64,000 nt of DNA from Puccinia triticina (GCF_026914185.1 NC_070558.1:1798001-1862000), one strand, 5' to 3'. Counted from the stretch's first letter, positions 1-12,055 are shown. A program made the numbers and translations. Notes: generated by a model from the letters alone, not told the origin.

Positions 1-2
1 GC

Positions 3-392
3 GTCGACTGGGAAGAAGTCCGCAACACGGCGGATCTGTTGGTGGCGCGATCTAAGCAGCTAGAGAGAAGTGAAGAAACTCGGGCGGTTGCGTACGAGCG
101 CATGATGAAGGCGCGCGGCGAATCGGTACGCTACTGGGAAGACAAGAACTCAAGTCGATTTCGCGCTCCGCTCTCTGTCGGGGACCTTGTTCTGGTCTAC
201 AACCGATCTCTGGAGGTTCAGTGGGGGCAGCTGTTTGCTCACAAGTGGAACGGCCCCTACCGAGTCGTCAAGCAGGTTCAAGGAGGGTCCTATGTTGTGT
301 CTGAGCTCGATGGGACGGAGCTCAAGCGCCGGTTTGCGGCGGATCAGGTCAAGCGGTACTTTCCGCGTGGGGGCATTACTGACCAAAAGTAA
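3..392 (+). CDS. Ty3/gypsy pol polyprotein, integrase C-terminal end (partial)
   Basis: An open frame enters from the left window edge and stops at 392, about 129 codons. The C-terminal half reads like the small SH3-like fold that follows the integrase core in fungal Ty3/gypsy elements: a GDLVLVYNR strand, then KWNGPYRVVKQ, then a basic tail after FAADQVKRYF. The basic, charged N-terminal part fits the helical linker behind the integrase core. Reverse transcriptase, RNase H and the catalytic integrase residues lie outside the window, so integrity of the whole element cannot be judged. No internal stop or frameshift is visible in the part shown. The 3' non-coding region and LTR should follow immediately downstream. 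Confidence 0.8.
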   Translation, partial: VDWEEVRNTADLLVARSKQLERSEETRAVAYERMMKARGESVRYWEDKNSSRFRAPLSVGDLVLVYNRSLEVQWGQLFAHKWNGPYRVVKQVQGGSYVVSELDGTELKRRFAADQVKRYFPRGGITDQK

Positions 393-1610
393 GTCCCCCT
401 CCTTAGTATGCACCTTGGGTATTCTACTACCACCATTGTCGTAAGCTCTACTCCAGCCACTGTTGTGAGCCACCCGCGGGGACCCCTCCCCTTTCCGCTT
501 TTCTTTAGGTTTCCCTCTCACTCTTGGCCGCGCATCTGTCGAAGGAGTCTGGGGACAGACTCCAAGTGGTGGGTGGATGTGGTGGCCCCTCTCGTGGCCA
601 GCTAGTCAGGAGCATCTTCGCCGCCAGCAACATCAAGATCCTCAAGACTCTCAAGGCTCTCAGCTCTCCCCCATCTCTCCTCATCTTCCAACCTCCTTTA
701 AGATCTTTCCCCCTTTTTCCTTCTTTCCACCTTTCCTTCTCCTCTTCCCTTCTCATTCCCCTTCTGTTTCTTGGTCCTAACACAGCACCTGCTGTGGGTT
801 TACTCACTTGTTTGTTTCTGGTTTTTCTCCTTTTCTGTGTGTTTTGCCTATCTCTTCTTTTCTTTCTTCCTTTCCTCTCTGTGGCTCTTTTCTTTCTGTC
901 TCCTCATGCTGTGTTTTCTTTTAGTTGCCTCTGTGTTGTTTCTCTTCTCTGCTTCTTTGTTTGTTTCTTTTCTGCTGTTTTGTGTGTGTGCGCGTGTAGC
1001 GCGCGGAGGATATGATGAAATGTATGTGACATGTGGCTCTCCCGGAGTCCAAGTTCGCCGAACTTGGATGATGGGGGAGGCATGGTATTCTGATCCCCAG
1101 AAGACGGTCCATCAAGAGTTTATAGATCCCATCTTCAGACTTCCAACCTTCGAGCTCCGCTCGCCGATCCTCCTTCATCCAAAGTTCCGAGATCCCTTTC
1201 TTTCCCTTCCCTAAGATCACATATCCTTTCCCCTCAAAACAAAACAACCGCCGCCGAGGATCCAAAACCCCGGCGAACATCTCAAAACCACCCCACAACC
1301 ACAAAAGCTATCACCGATCCCATCCGCACTCATCTTCACGGACCATCACCCCGAGGGCAGCCTAAACAGCACCCATCCCCTCACACGACTGCCGCCGCTT
1401 AGCACGGACAGGAGTCCCTCACCGGCCTACACCCCCACTCAGTGGCTGGTCATTGGGTTGAGTGCACATCTCACTTGATGGCTGGTCATCAAGTGGGATC
1501 TTTACCCCACTCAATGTGCGTTCATCAAGAGGGGTGCGTACTGTGCTCAATGACCGGCCATTGAGAGGGGTGCATACATACACATACCCCACTCAATCAA
1601 CACTGGGTCA
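393..1610 (+). mobile_element. 3' non-coding region and probable LTR of the gypsy element
   Basis: No gene is seen. From about 480 to 990 the strand is strongly pyrimidine-rich (C/T runs), ending in a short purine tract near 1005-1016 that could be the polypurine tract. The next stretch begins TGTGACATGTGGC near 1024, which would suit an LTR start, and contains several imperfect inverted repeats around 1436-1600 built from CACTCAAT/ATTGAGTG-type words. An LTR end near 1602 (CAATCAACA) is possible. The boundaries are inferred; the matching 5' LTR is outside the window. Confidence 0.45.
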
Positions 1611-1639
1611 ACGCGATTTGATACAATATTCTGGGTTTT

Positions 1640-2015
1640 TTCATATTTCATATTGTAACGTCACCGCATTACCTTTTTTGCCATTACTGTTAACGGTAAC
1701 AGTTTTTTTTGCGCCTTGCGCATATCAAAACGAGTCAATGTTTGTGAGATCATTACCGGTATGGTAACGCAAATAACACAATAACGGTGTTTTTCCAGCT
1801 AAAAAAGGCTAAAAAAGCCAAAAAAAAAAAAACACAATACCACCACAACATTGACATTATATCAGCAGCAATATTGTAACGGCGGCAAATAGAATCAATA
1901 ATCTAAAACTACTATGGGTAACACACTGCCGTTACTGGTAACGGTAACGGTAACACGCCAAAAATTGATATGATATTGTTACATTACCGTTACTGGTATC
2001 ATATCAACCCAGTCT
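1640..2015. repeat. Region of iterated GTAACGG/CCGTTAC words
   Basis: About 370 bp in which variants of GTTACCGTTAC and GGTAACGGTAAC occur again and again on both strands, with A- and T-runs between them. It resembles the interiors of the bounded MITEs at 16478-16885 and 29154-29628, but no convincing terminal inverted repeat with a target duplication was found here. It is probably a non-autonomous DNA transposon whose ends have decayed. Confidence 0.4.
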
Positions 2016-2034
2016 TGACTCAATCAGTCACTTG

Positions 2035-2165
2035 CAAAACAGTGGCGGTACCCACGGTACCCGCCTCAAGTACCGCCGGTACCGTGTCCGGGTCCAGGTG
2101 TCCAAAATTGGAGAAATTCCTAGCAAGTACCCGCACTTGTCGCGGGTACCCGGACCCGTTTGGCC
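2035..2165. repeat. GGTACC/CCCGGGTAC-rich palindromic patch
   Basis: About 130 bp dominated by GGTACC, GTACCG and GGGTACCCG words in both orientations. Related patches occur near 5130-5215, 8890-9000 and 9830-9985. No coding potential is seen. Confidence 0.4.
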
Positions 2166-2169
2166 ATCT

Positions 2170-3831
2170 CTAGTCCTCAGCGCTCACACCAAATATCCCT
2201 GCTTACTCCCAAGTCCCTCCTTTGGAGGCTTACGCTTTGCGTAAGAGGCACCAGCCTGCCAACTCACAAGGGATTACTGACTAAGTAATTTGGGCAGAAG
2301 GGGTTCACCAACCAACCAATGCAAGGGGGGGACTCAGGAAATTGTGTATACACCAAGCTTAGGGTTTCTTTTTATTGCAGTTAGACAGTCCATACTAGAG
2401 CTTTTATTTAACTTTCTATTTTCTTTACCCACTTGTATATTTGCCTCAATCCTCATCTGAATAGGCAATTATAGCTCCTTTTTTTCCCTGACTCCCAAGA
2501 TCTCCACTTGTGCCCACTGTGGTCCACAGGCATTTCATAGGTAATGAGCCTAGCCTACTAAGAGCATCAAATCAGGTAGTATATTTGTTTAACACAGAAT
2601 AAGAATTCTTTGAAGATAACATCACCATTGTGGTGGGAAATCAAGATCATAAGCTCCCCTTATTGGCCAATTCCCCTTGACTCACAACCCCAATATTGGA
2701 TTTAACCCAGCCCTAGAGCATCAAGATCAAGAGAAGTCTTCTGAGTTGCATGCTGAAATAACCATTCAAGCAGCTCACAATCCTACTCTTGTTGAAAATC
2801 CTCCCACCCAAATATCCTCCATCTTCTAGTCCATCATGACCAAAACCAACAATCCCAACTCAATTAAGCTGTGTACAATCCTCTCAACAACAGCAGCTTT
2901 TCTACCTGGAATCTTAAAATGATTGACTCCCTTGCAGGTTGTTGGATGATTATATATTTGAGGAGTAAAAGGAGTGTCAAAAAACCACAACTGCAAGAAA
3001 AATAAGAATTTGGTCACCACATTCATTTGCTTGTGTGAGCCTGTGTCTTTAAAGTGACAACAGGACACAAGGAAAAAATGGGGGGGGGGGGGGGGGGGGG
3101 GGCTACCAGCTGTGCTAATGAGAAGTGCAACTGCCTCTCCACACACTAAGGAAACAGTGGAAGTAATCAGAAATAGTAGAACTATTCTGCTCTAGTTTTT
3201 AGACTGATTATAGGCTCAACAAGAACTTGATAATCTTTGGATGGTTGAAGCTTGGAGAGAAACAGGGAGATAGCATTCACAAGAAACAGAGTTCACTCTG
3301 AGATAAACAAGGTCAGTGAAATGTTGAGCTAGTTCACGTTGTATCTCTTTCTTCTATTCCATTTCCGCTTCCGCGTCCGTATGCCACACACATGTCACAC
3401 TGTTGTGAGCTAAATTCCACATATTCTCATGTACACCTGAGACAGCAGGTGTGAAAGAGCCTTTTCCTCATCCTTCCACACCCATCACGCACTCAACCCA
3501 ACTTGTTCCCGCTGTCATCAGGTACTCATTTTCCTTTCTTTGTTTGTTGATTTTTCTCACACTTGCCATCCAAATCCTTCCACACCCATTGCGCACTCGA
3601 CCCACCTCGTGCCCGCTGTCATCAGCCCCTGTCACGCTCATCATGAAAGAGGGTACTTGCTTTCAATATCCTGCGGTGATACTGGGAGGGTTTGTATTGA
3701 TTGGCATGATGACTAACCTGTGCAATACAGTCCTGCAGCATTCAGCTCTCCATGGGTTGATCCAATACTCCTATCTTGGTGAGGAAGGAGAGAAGGAGCT
3801 TGGCCAAGGAGAGCTGGGATTATACTGGCTT
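2170..3831. other. Gene-free stretch with a 23-nt poly-G run
   Basis: No supported gene. The stretch is AT-rich and carries stops in all frames, apart from short open frames without recognisable features. A poly-G run lies at 3080-3102. Its length may be approximate because homopolymers are prone to assembly error. Confidence 0.5.
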
Positions 3832-4210
3832 CAGGGTGTAAATGTGTTGGGCCAACCCAAAACCAACCCAAGACCTATTGGGTTTGGGCAAATTCTTAAA
3901 GAAAATGACAGGACCCAAACCCAACCCAACCCAACTTTGTAAAATTTTCAGGTTTGGTTTGGGCAGCCTATTTTCTAATCAGGTCAGCCTGCAACCCAAC
4001 TAAGACACCTCCAACGTCAGTCAAGTTGGGGTTTTTTGGAGCCTAAAAGGTTGGGTTGACCCAACACCCAAACCAACCCAACCAAAAATAGTATGATGTT
4101 GGGTTGGGTTCAGGCAGCATATTTTAAAATCTGCCCCAACCCGTGCTGAATGTCTGGTTGGGTTTGGGCGCTTTTTTTTCAACCCAAACCCAACCCGTTT
4201 ACACCCTGTA
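3832..4210. mobile_element. hAT-like MITE with AACCCAA word interior
   Basis: The left end reads CAGGGTGTAAATG and the right end is its near-complement, CGTTTACACCCTG followed by TA. The flanks carry an 8-bp near-duplication, ACTGGCTT at 3824-3831 and ACTGGCTC at 4211-4218. A CAGGG terminus with an 8-bp target duplication is the pattern known for hAT elements. The 379-bp interior is almost entirely variants of AACCCAA/TTGGGTT on both strands and encodes nothing recognisable. The apparent open frames here are products of the repeat. Confidence 0.75.
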
Positions 4211-4455
4211 ACTGGCTCAGAAGGGAAAGGTCTAGGTTTGGAACTGTCACTGACAAGGTTAGAAACTAAGTACATGAGGGATAAGTACATACATGTGTGC
4301 CCCATGGTTTAAGTGCATTATCTACTCTGAAAGTCACAACCTGACACTGGTTGCCAACATACAGCCTTGGAGACCGGAAGGAATTCCTGATGGTTGAAGA
4401 GGTTGTATGACCTCAGCAACAAGCAGGGTTTTTCCGCCCACAAGGTTGTACAACC

Positions 4456-5010
4456 TTGGCAACCAAGGTGGGCGGGTGTGGACTTTGTAGGATTATGGAC
4501 CCAGACCCTCACCTGCAGCTACCCGCAAGGAAGCTCGCGTGGTTAACCCCAGACGCGCAGCATTCTGCAAGGAAGCTCGCAACCATACTAAGCCCAGCTG
4601 CTAAGAAAGGTAAGCTGATCAAGCCCCTTTCACAGTTCAAAGACCCAGACCCTAAGCTGACAAACATTGTTGTGACAATCGCAGCCGTGGATCAACCAGC
4701 AAGAACCACACAGGGCAAAGCCCAGCCAAACAAACAAGAAAGACCGACCTTAACTCTTGCGGATTGACTTGGACCCAGAAATAAACCAGACCTACTCGTA
4801 AGACTATTGGAAGCTCAAGCTCCTGACCCACAACAAGACCACCCGTTCCAACAGGACAAGACCAAGCTGCTACGCTGACGGGTCCCTGTCTTTTCTTGTA
4901 CCCACAATCAGACAGGCCCAGATCTCATGATTGACGCCATCAGACTCAAACTCAAACAACCGGACAGAAGATCCATAAGCAAGCACCCTCCAGTGTTGCT
5001 TTCAGGTAAA
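4456..5010 (+). repeat. Unassigned repeat-like region, diffusely similar to 7280-8030
   Basis: A basic, proline- and glutamine-rich open frame runs from 4456 to 4767 without any recognised domain. The surrounding sequence shares short blocks and layout with 7280-8030: a CAGCTGCTAAGAAAGGTAAGC-like block near 4597, then runs of CCAGACC and CAAGACC words. I read both as copies of one degenerate repeat rather than host genes. This is weakly supported. Confidence 0.3.
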
Positions 5011-6518
5011 TTCTTCTGTCCAAAATTTTTCTCTCATTCTTAACTATAAAAAATGTAAATACAAGTAGTTAGGCAGAGAAATTATATCTTTCAGTTGTTC
5101 AAAATCTTTTAGATTTAATTAATTGGGTATGTGTACCTGCCAGCCGCTTTTTCCCAAAATCTCAGACATGCGCTGGCGGGCACCCGCCCACCAGATTGGG
5201 TACCTGCAAAAGGTTTGCCATGGGCCTAACTTAGCTAATTCCCTCCTCCTTGGGAGAGTGAAGCAACCTCCAAAGGAGCAAATTATGCACTGTAGTGCTC
5301 AAAAGTGTCCCTGAGAAACTTTTGCTGAGTGCAGAAAGGTTCCTGGGTCACTAGACACTAAAACAAGCCCCCCAATCTACAATTGGAAGGTTTAATGTAG
5401 TGATAGTGGAGGTGTATCAAAAGATAGCCTACTTTGAGCAGATGGCTTAAGGGTATGGTGATGTAGCTGATGTGTAAGTGTTGTGATGAGGTTGTAATTT
5501 ATATGTAAGGGTGTAAAACCACAATATAGAGTGGGGTTAATACTGTAGAGTGAGAAAGTATTGTACTGTTATGGGGTAAGCTGAGTGCAAGTAGTTTGCT
5601 GAGAGAAATTACAAGTGGGGGGAGGAGAGCCTCCTTAAATAGAAAAGAGTGAGACATTTTAGCTCCAGGGGAACAAGAGAATGAGGGGTCTGAGCTGCCC
5701 TGAAAGCTAAAATGAGGTATTTTGGCTGGTGATTGACAGGTCACTTGAGGTCATGATGTCATATGAGGGAATTTAGCTAGTGAGAAATAGGAGGTGAGAT
5801 GTTTTGGCTGGCCTGGCCTGTCAAATGATGTCATCTGCAAGCTGCATGAGGGGTTTTTGCTATCTTGACACCTGCATGATGTCATCTGTCAACTGTCAAA
5901 CTGCAGCCCCTATTACACTATTCTTCATGCACCTGCATAAGACTGCATAAGCCTGCATCAAGTGTGCATAACACTGCGTGACACTGCATGACATGTGCAT
6001 AGCACAATGTAATGAGCCCAGCTGATGAGGTAAAGTATATGTAAAGGGTAGACAAGCTGTCAGGGTGGTCCATGTAACGGATTACATGTCCTGGGTAAGT
6101 GTGGTTCATGTAATGGATTACATGACCTGAGTATGGTGTTTTGTGTGTATGTAACTGAATGATGGTATCTTGAAGGGGTTGTAACTTGTGATCCAGAGGG
6201 GTGTAAGGTGTGTTGTCCATGGTCTCCTGTGTAGTTTTGGCCGTAGAATCCAGTGGTGCCGCCATATTGGTTGATTTGTGAGTGTACATATGAGAAAAAA
6301 GGCAATTTTGAAATGGGCTAGATGGGTAATCATAAAGCATACCACAGCGCTATGTGGACCCCACAGCCTGAGAAAATTATGACTTTTGGTGGGGAAATTT
6401 TTAGAATCAATCTCCCTCATGAGCCTCTGCATCATTTTTGATATTGTTTACATTTCTGGGACAGCCCAAGCTGTTGCTATCTTTCTACTATTTTTTCCCA
6501 TCCTCATCTTACACGTTT
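5011..6518. other. Gene-free AT-rich stretch
   Basis: No supported gene. A GGTACC-type patch lies near 5130-5215. At about 5620-5740 there is a segment, GAGAGCCTCCTTAAATAG and downstream, that loosely resembles 31551-31640, including recurrent TTTAGCT/TTTGGCT words. Short CATGTAA/TTACATG repeats lie near 6070-6125. Together these suggest remnants of a repeat family related to the 31-kb region. Confidence 0.35.
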
Positions 6519-6682
6519 CCAGTCAAACAGATTTCATCTGGAACAGACCAGACCCATCACTTAATAAAACTTGCCAAGCTGAGCTTGGTGGGTCTTGTTG
6601 ACTGATAACAGAAGGGCAGAGCTTGCAACTCCATCATACCCTTTGAAATTCAGCAGAAGGGGTTCATTACCCCTTTTGAGTT
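6519..6682 (+). repeat. Dispersed repeat, copy A (matches 31095-31260)
   Basis: About 165 bp beginning CCAGTCAAACAGATTTCATC is repeated in the same orientation at 31095-31260 with only scattered differences. Both copies contain GCTTGGTGGGTCTTGTTGAC followed by TGATAACAGAAGGGCAGAGC. No coding potential is evident. It is probably part of a larger retroelement or MITE family. Confidence 0.7.
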
Positions 6683-8735
6683 GTACATTGCAATTCCTAC
6701 AGAGTGCCACACCGTAATTCCAGCAGAATCAGGTACTGATGTGATGCTAGAGTTGACCATAACTCTTGTGTAAATTTCCACAGTATTGCAAGTGTAACTG
6801 TAGCCTAATCTAAGATCAACTGCTCTGCTGATCAAATATTCAATTAGTGATCAGTTGAAGGGGACCCAGCCTTTAAGACATGGGAATGGTTGTTTCTACG
6901 CATTGATGATATCAATTCTGGGCCAACTTGTGTAAGAGACACTTCTTCTTGATTTGTGATTGAACCAGCAGATACACACAAACTCCTCAGCCATGTAAAG
7001 TAATCCTGGAATGCAGAATTAGGCAAAGTTGTGGATGAATCCAGCTTGTGTTTATTAATCATGTGGCTCTGCTGTTGGTTGGTTCAAATCATCACCAATA
7101 TTGGAGGGCTTATTCTCAAATCTCACTGAAGCTTTGAAATTTATAGTTAGAAGTCTGCAGATGCTGGCAGCTATTCCACCACAAACTGATTCTTAAAATA
7201 TTGTGTACGCCTCCAATGTGTGAAAATCTGTGACTCTGTTTTAGGCAGGAAGCCCTGACAAACTTAATGGAAACATTATGTGCCCAAGTCCTTGTGAGAA
7301 TACCAGTCTTCCTAGCCCAGGTGAACAGCCTCGACCTCACAAAGTGAGGAAGGGGCTGGGATCTAAACCAGCAGCGGAGAAAGGTAAGCAGAGCAAACCC
7401 TCCGCAGCCAAAAGCTGTGCGCCGCGGCGGCAAACCAGAACTAATGCAATCTTCACAATGCATACAGTTTCAACCACCACGACACACCAGATCCCAACTC
7501 AGGAGATCCCAGGTCGCAAGACTCTAGCGGAACGCATTGAAGGAACCACAGCTGAAGGTGAGCTCTCGACAAAGCCAAAGCAACTAGATAGAAGGAAGCT
7601 AACACATACCTTCATCCCACAGACAAAACAGTACAAGCCCAGCCAACTCAAAACCACCAAGTTGATCCTAGCAACAACAAGGAAACCAGTAAGAGAAAAA
7701 GCCCCTAGCCTAAGCCAATGTGAGCAGCAAAGCTAATCCAGCTTCTATGAAGCAGATACACCACGATCTACATGATCAACCCTGCTGCTCCGTATAGCCA
7801 AATCAAGCCTACCAGCGCCAATCAGGTTTCAAGACCCAAACCCGAGGAAGAGAACTCATAGCTTAGCAAGCCAGCCTGCTGCAGCCTTGACTAAACAAAA
7901 CTGCACACCCAGGCACTACTCAACTCTAGTCTCACTACAAAGACCCCAATCAGACAGACGACCAGTCCCCAGCCTACTTCTCTTGGCCCAAACTAGAAAG
8001 CGGCCTGAAAGCCTGCTCTTAGGTATAATCCACCCCTCAAATCTTACTCTCTATCATTGTACATAGTCAACTATTAGAACATGATTCTAATAAGAAATAA
8101 ATCTTAGTTCTTCACATTCTTTCAGTCATGAAATGTCACAGGTGACATTTAAGTAAGTTGGTCGGGGGGCTTGCAGCAACCGGCCCCAAAACTCAGTGTG
8201 CAGCTGGGTGATGGATGTCCAACCTGACGTTTGCGCAAACGTCAGGGTGGACATCAGACAGCATTCATCAACCATTCAAATCCCCTCCTCCACGCACACT
8301 GGATCCACTGTTTGAGAAAAATCCTGTGCAATACAACCCACTCTCCCTGAGCCTGGCAGCCCACCATGGTTTGGTCCCGCGGGCATCAGTTTGGTTTCAG
8401 CACACACATACACCATGGGAGTTTGCTTGGCACTTGCATGCAAGTGCCATTGCACAATACTTTTTAAGAGCCCTGTTAGATATATCCTGGAACATTAACC
8501 TCCAAAAATGCTCAAGTCATGATGAATTTATGTTGAGATGATGCTCAATTGAGTTTAAGGCATGTTGGAATGGGTTTGGAGTCAACTTGAAAACAACTCT
8601 GCCTTGACTCTATGTATTATTGGAACTATTTTAGACCACATTTGAAACTTCCTTGCAAAGCAATATCAAATACTTGGTGGAAACAAGGGATTTTTGACAG
8701 GAATGATATATTTCAATTTATCATGTGCTTATCAT
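6683..8735. other. Gene-free stretch with an unassigned open frame
   Basis: No supported host gene. An open frame at 7278-7736 (+, about 150 codons, rich in K, T, P and Q) has no recognised domain and lies in a region resembling 4456-5010. It is probably part of a degenerate repeat. The remainder is AT-rich with stops in all frames. Confidence 0.3.
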
Positions 8736-8739
8736 AAAC

Positions 8740-9010
8740 TGCAAGAAGCTTAATATATGTTAGCGTGTCACAAAATATGCACATGTAAATTTGTGTGACA
8801 CATTCTCCAGTTGCTGATTTTTTTTGCAACATATTTAAAGTTAAGGGAAATTCCAGGGGGACAAACCTTGGATTAACCAGGAGTTGGGTATGACTTAGAG
8901 AATCTGCCGTGTCACCTGGGTGCAAGAGGTACCCGGGTACTGCACCACTTTTTTCAGAAAAATTGGCACCCAGCACCGCCTGGCAGGTGCTGGCGGTACT
9001 TTGCCTAGTT
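8740..9010. repeat. Diverged repeat, copy 1 (related to 10120-10270 and 9830-9990)
   Basis: The segment 8750-8900 (GTCACAAAATATGCACATGT, then a CAGCTGCTGA-like motif, then a CCAGGGG-like motif) has a diverged direct copy at 10130-10270. The adjacent GGTACCCGGGT-rich core at 8930-9000 has a counterpart at 9848-9900. The flank word AGAGAATCTGCCG at about 8899 recurs in inverse orientation near 9972-9990. Confidence 0.45.
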
Positions 9011-9318
9011 TTGCGCGTCAGATCAATCCCTATACTACGGAAACTAAGGCATATGTATTCATATATAATAATTGATGCACTTTAACTAGTTACACATGCT
9101 ATTACCTATCAGGACAACTCGTCATCATTGCCCAGTTTGATAACTTGCCTTTTGGACTTCACACGGGACTTCTTCTGGTCTTTGAGAGCCTGCTTCCATT
9201 TGTTCAAGGCGCCTTCTTTGAGTAGAACGCAAGTGTCATACCTCTACTGATTGACTGAGGCGCTAGTCGGCGCCTATTTGCTGAAACATAATCTCTGTAG
9301 AGACTGTAAAATGAAGAT

Positions 9319-9402
9319 GTGTCTGGTGAGAGTTGAACTCACAACCTCAGCTATGCTGAGAAAAATACTAGAGTGCTGCCTTTACCAACTAGCACTACGG
9401 GC
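9319..9402 (-). pseudogene. tRNA-like sequence, long variable arm, degenerate
   Basis: On the minus strand there is a D arm (GTGC/GCAC stem with a TAGTTGGTAAAGG A-box-like loop), a strong variable-arm hairpin (CTCAGC/GCTGAG) and a perfect T arm (GTGAG, TTCAACT, CTCAC). The 3' acceptor strand would be CAGACAC. The 5' acceptor strand does not pair with it, and no anticodon stem can be formed. The long variable arm suggests derivation from a Leu- or Ser-type tRNA. I call it a tRNA pseudogene or the head of a tRNA-derived SINE, not a functional tRNA. Confidence 0.5.
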
Positions 9403-9829
9403 AAATAGGTGTCTTTGCGGCCCGCGGCGTCACCTGACGCTGCATTTGGGGTCGCGGCCGCAGTAACTGCGCCTACTTGCGCAGTCACGCGGGCTTGCAA
9501 CAACAGGGTGACGCTGCATGCCGCAGCGACAGCTACATGCCTGTAGTGTAGGCTACAGACGCTTGTGGCTGCCAGCTGGGTGGTTGGTTGGTAGTGCTCA
9601 TGGGTCAATCTGACAGCCCTCCATACTGTGGTGATACATCATGGTAGCAGACTAACAGACAACTCAACAATCTCAACCAAAGCTAAAAGCTTGTTCAACA
9701 TTGACAGATGTTGCTACAGAGTTTAATCCAGCAGCAATATCAAGCTGGCCGGTGCGGATTTGGGAGCCCCTATTAGTATGGGATGTGGGGAAGGAGCCCT
9801 GGCTCAAACCCCGCCCATCCCATGCAGAG

Positions 9830-9990
9830 CTGGGGTGGTACTTGGGAAGGTACCCGGGTGCCGCACCGCTTTTTTCCAAAAAACAGGCACCCGGCACCGC
9901 ATCCAGCACCCTCCGGCAGGTGCGAGGCGGGTGCAGGGGGTACCTCCCAACCAGTGCCAGGTACCTCCCCCGGGTGCGCCGGCAGATTCT
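9830..9990. repeat. GGTACCCGGGTGC-rich palindromic patch
   Basis: About 160 bp of GGTACC, GGTGC and GGCACC words in both orientations. It includes a core (GCACCGCTTTTTTCC, then GGCACCCGGCACCGC) that is also found in diverged form at 8945-8985. The open frames on both strands here have codon content set by the repeat and are not considered genes. Confidence 0.45.
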
Positions 9991-10377
9991 CTAGTATGAA
10001 TTCATAAAATCTCCCTATATTATTTTTGTACATATTGCTTAAAATTACTTACAATTTGTGAAAGGTCTATCTAAGCCCTTGGTGCTGCATGCACACTCAG
10101 CTTGGCATCACTTGGCTCAGTGATTAAAATGTGACACACTAGCATGCATGTGTAAATTTATGTTACATATTCTTCAGCTGCTGAAGTTTATCCTAATGGA
10201 GTTCAATTTCTGGGACAAGTCCAGGGGAGCCTCAGGTTACACAGGGTTTGTAAATGACTTCAGAAAATCTCCTCAAAGGGATTTGTGTACAGATTACTGA
10301 AAATAAGATAAATATTTAAAGGATTCTCCAAAGCCCCTGGTAGGCACTCAGCATGGTGTGCTATGGTTGTTTGTTTA

Positions 10378-10556
10378 TGGTCCTCAAAGTTGGAATTCAT
10401 GCATGCATAAATGCATAAATCATAAATTCATAAAAATTCTTTGGCTGGGAAAGCCAAAGATTACTTAAGCAGATTGGTGAGATACCCTGCAAACAAAGTT
10501 TTATGAATTTATGATTTATGCATTTATACATGCATGAAATTCAACTTTGAGGACCA
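10378..10556. mobile_element. TA-flanked MITE, TGGTCCTCAAAGTTG termini
   Basis: A 179-bp element with long inverted arms. The left arm starts TGGTCCTCAAAGTTG and the right arm ends in CAACTTTGAGGACCA. The arms continue through ATTCATGCATG, ATAAATGCATAAATCATAAA and TTCATAAAA. It is flanked on both sides by TA (10376-10377 and 10557-10558), the target duplication expected for Tc1/mariner-type transposition. The unpaired centre contains GGCTGGGAAAGCC. A relative lies at 32004-32160. Confidence 0.8.
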
Positions 10557-10559
10557 TAG

Positions 10560-12055
10560 TTGAACAGTGTGTCACACAAACATGCGCGCATACATTTGTG
10601 TGACACAATGTGTCACACCAGCCCGCACATGTTACACGTTTGTGTGACAGTTGGCCCCTCAGCCAATGGAAGCCAAAGTAAAACCATAGCACCATAGCAA
10701 CATCAGACCTCTCAGATTCTCACTCCACTCCATCATGAGTTTTAACCATTTATAATAGAAACAATTTAAGAAAAACTGGCAGCTTTTTGGCGTGCTCCCT
10801 GAAAATAAATATATGGAAGATAGTTTTTGAGAAACCAACAGGGTATGAGTTCAACAAAAAGAGGTCAAAAATCATGATCTTCAAAATATGAGGAACTTTG
10901 GTAAAGATTGAGGATAAATTAAACCTTATCATTAAATTGGCCTTGTTTTCAGCATAGGTATGCCATAAATTTTACACATACATCACACAATACATCAAGT
11001 ATTGTCCCAGGTAATTTCAGGATATTTTGTGGCAGACATTAATGTTGCCTTCAAACCAGAATCTAAATGAGATCCACCCAAATCTATGACTGAGTTCAGA
11101 GATGGCACTTGCATGCAAGTGCTGAGAAAACTCCCATGGTGATATTACAACATTTTCACTGACAAATGTAGTAATATGTTTGCACAGCAGATCAGCTGCA
11201 TCAGTTTGGTGATTTCCCAATCTTTCAGAACTTGAGCAAAACAGATTGGAGAGTTGCATTTGTCTTTGAATCTCCTGATCATGACAGACACTGCTCAGAT
11301 ACTCTGCTTATGCCCCACATAACAGATTAGATTTGAAGTAAATGAACAAGTTGATTGGGTGTGCTGTCACTGTGTATGGCAAGGGGATGATCATATTGAA
11401 GGAACTGTTGGCTTGGATTGCAAGCGGCTTGGATAATGCAACAAATATTCTCTGGTGTGGATGTACAATGACTTTCTCCTACCTTTCCTCCCCCATCTTC
11501 TAGTCCTTTGGTTGGTTCAATCAAAATCAAATCTACCCAATAATGGTTAGATAAAACATCACCATGAGTTCAACAGGAGATGAACTCCCTTCAGGTATCA
11601 TTGACACATCACAAGCAGTTAAATTCTGGAACAGTTACCATAAAAAATCACAGTATGGCACTCTGTCATGTGGGAAGTGCAACAGATTCCCCCCTGGTGA
11701 ATGTGATGTGATGAAGCTACACAGGCTTGAAAAAGGCCAAGTTGCTAATTCTATCAGGCCGCGGGGTTCACTTGTGTTTAAGTCAGCGCCCCCCCTCCAA
11801 TAGAGGGACTTGGTTAGGTTAGGCCGGGGGCCATCTCTAGACTCTAGCTTCAAGTAGCACAGCACATTGCTTTCACTATTACCAGCCCCCAAAATGTTGC
11901 CTAAATGTGACATTGTTGTTGTATTGGTGGAGAAAAGCAAATAGAAACCTCCTAATCACATTTTTTTTTTTCAAAATTCAAGATGAGAAAAGTTTCAGTA
12001 GAAGTGGAAAAATGGGAGGATGGGTGGCTATATCCATAAAAAATCAAGATGATTT
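10560..12055. other. Gene-free stretch
   Basis: No supported gene. Short motifs such as CACTTGCATGCAAGTGC near 11106 also occur near 8431-8450, in the sequence surrounding CCCATGG and GGAGTTT. This indicates a shared repeat in inverted orientation. The rest is AT-rich sequence with stops in all frames. Confidence 0.4.

Noticed and set aside
524..1214. Hydrophobic open frames that look like membrane proteins
   Set aside because: They lie in the pyrimidine-rich 3' region of the gypsy element; C/T runs translate as F, L, S and P in any frame, and no splice or family signal is present.
4021..4305. Open frame within the AACCCAA MITE
   Set aside because: The codons are dictated by the iterated word, and the frame crosses the element boundary.
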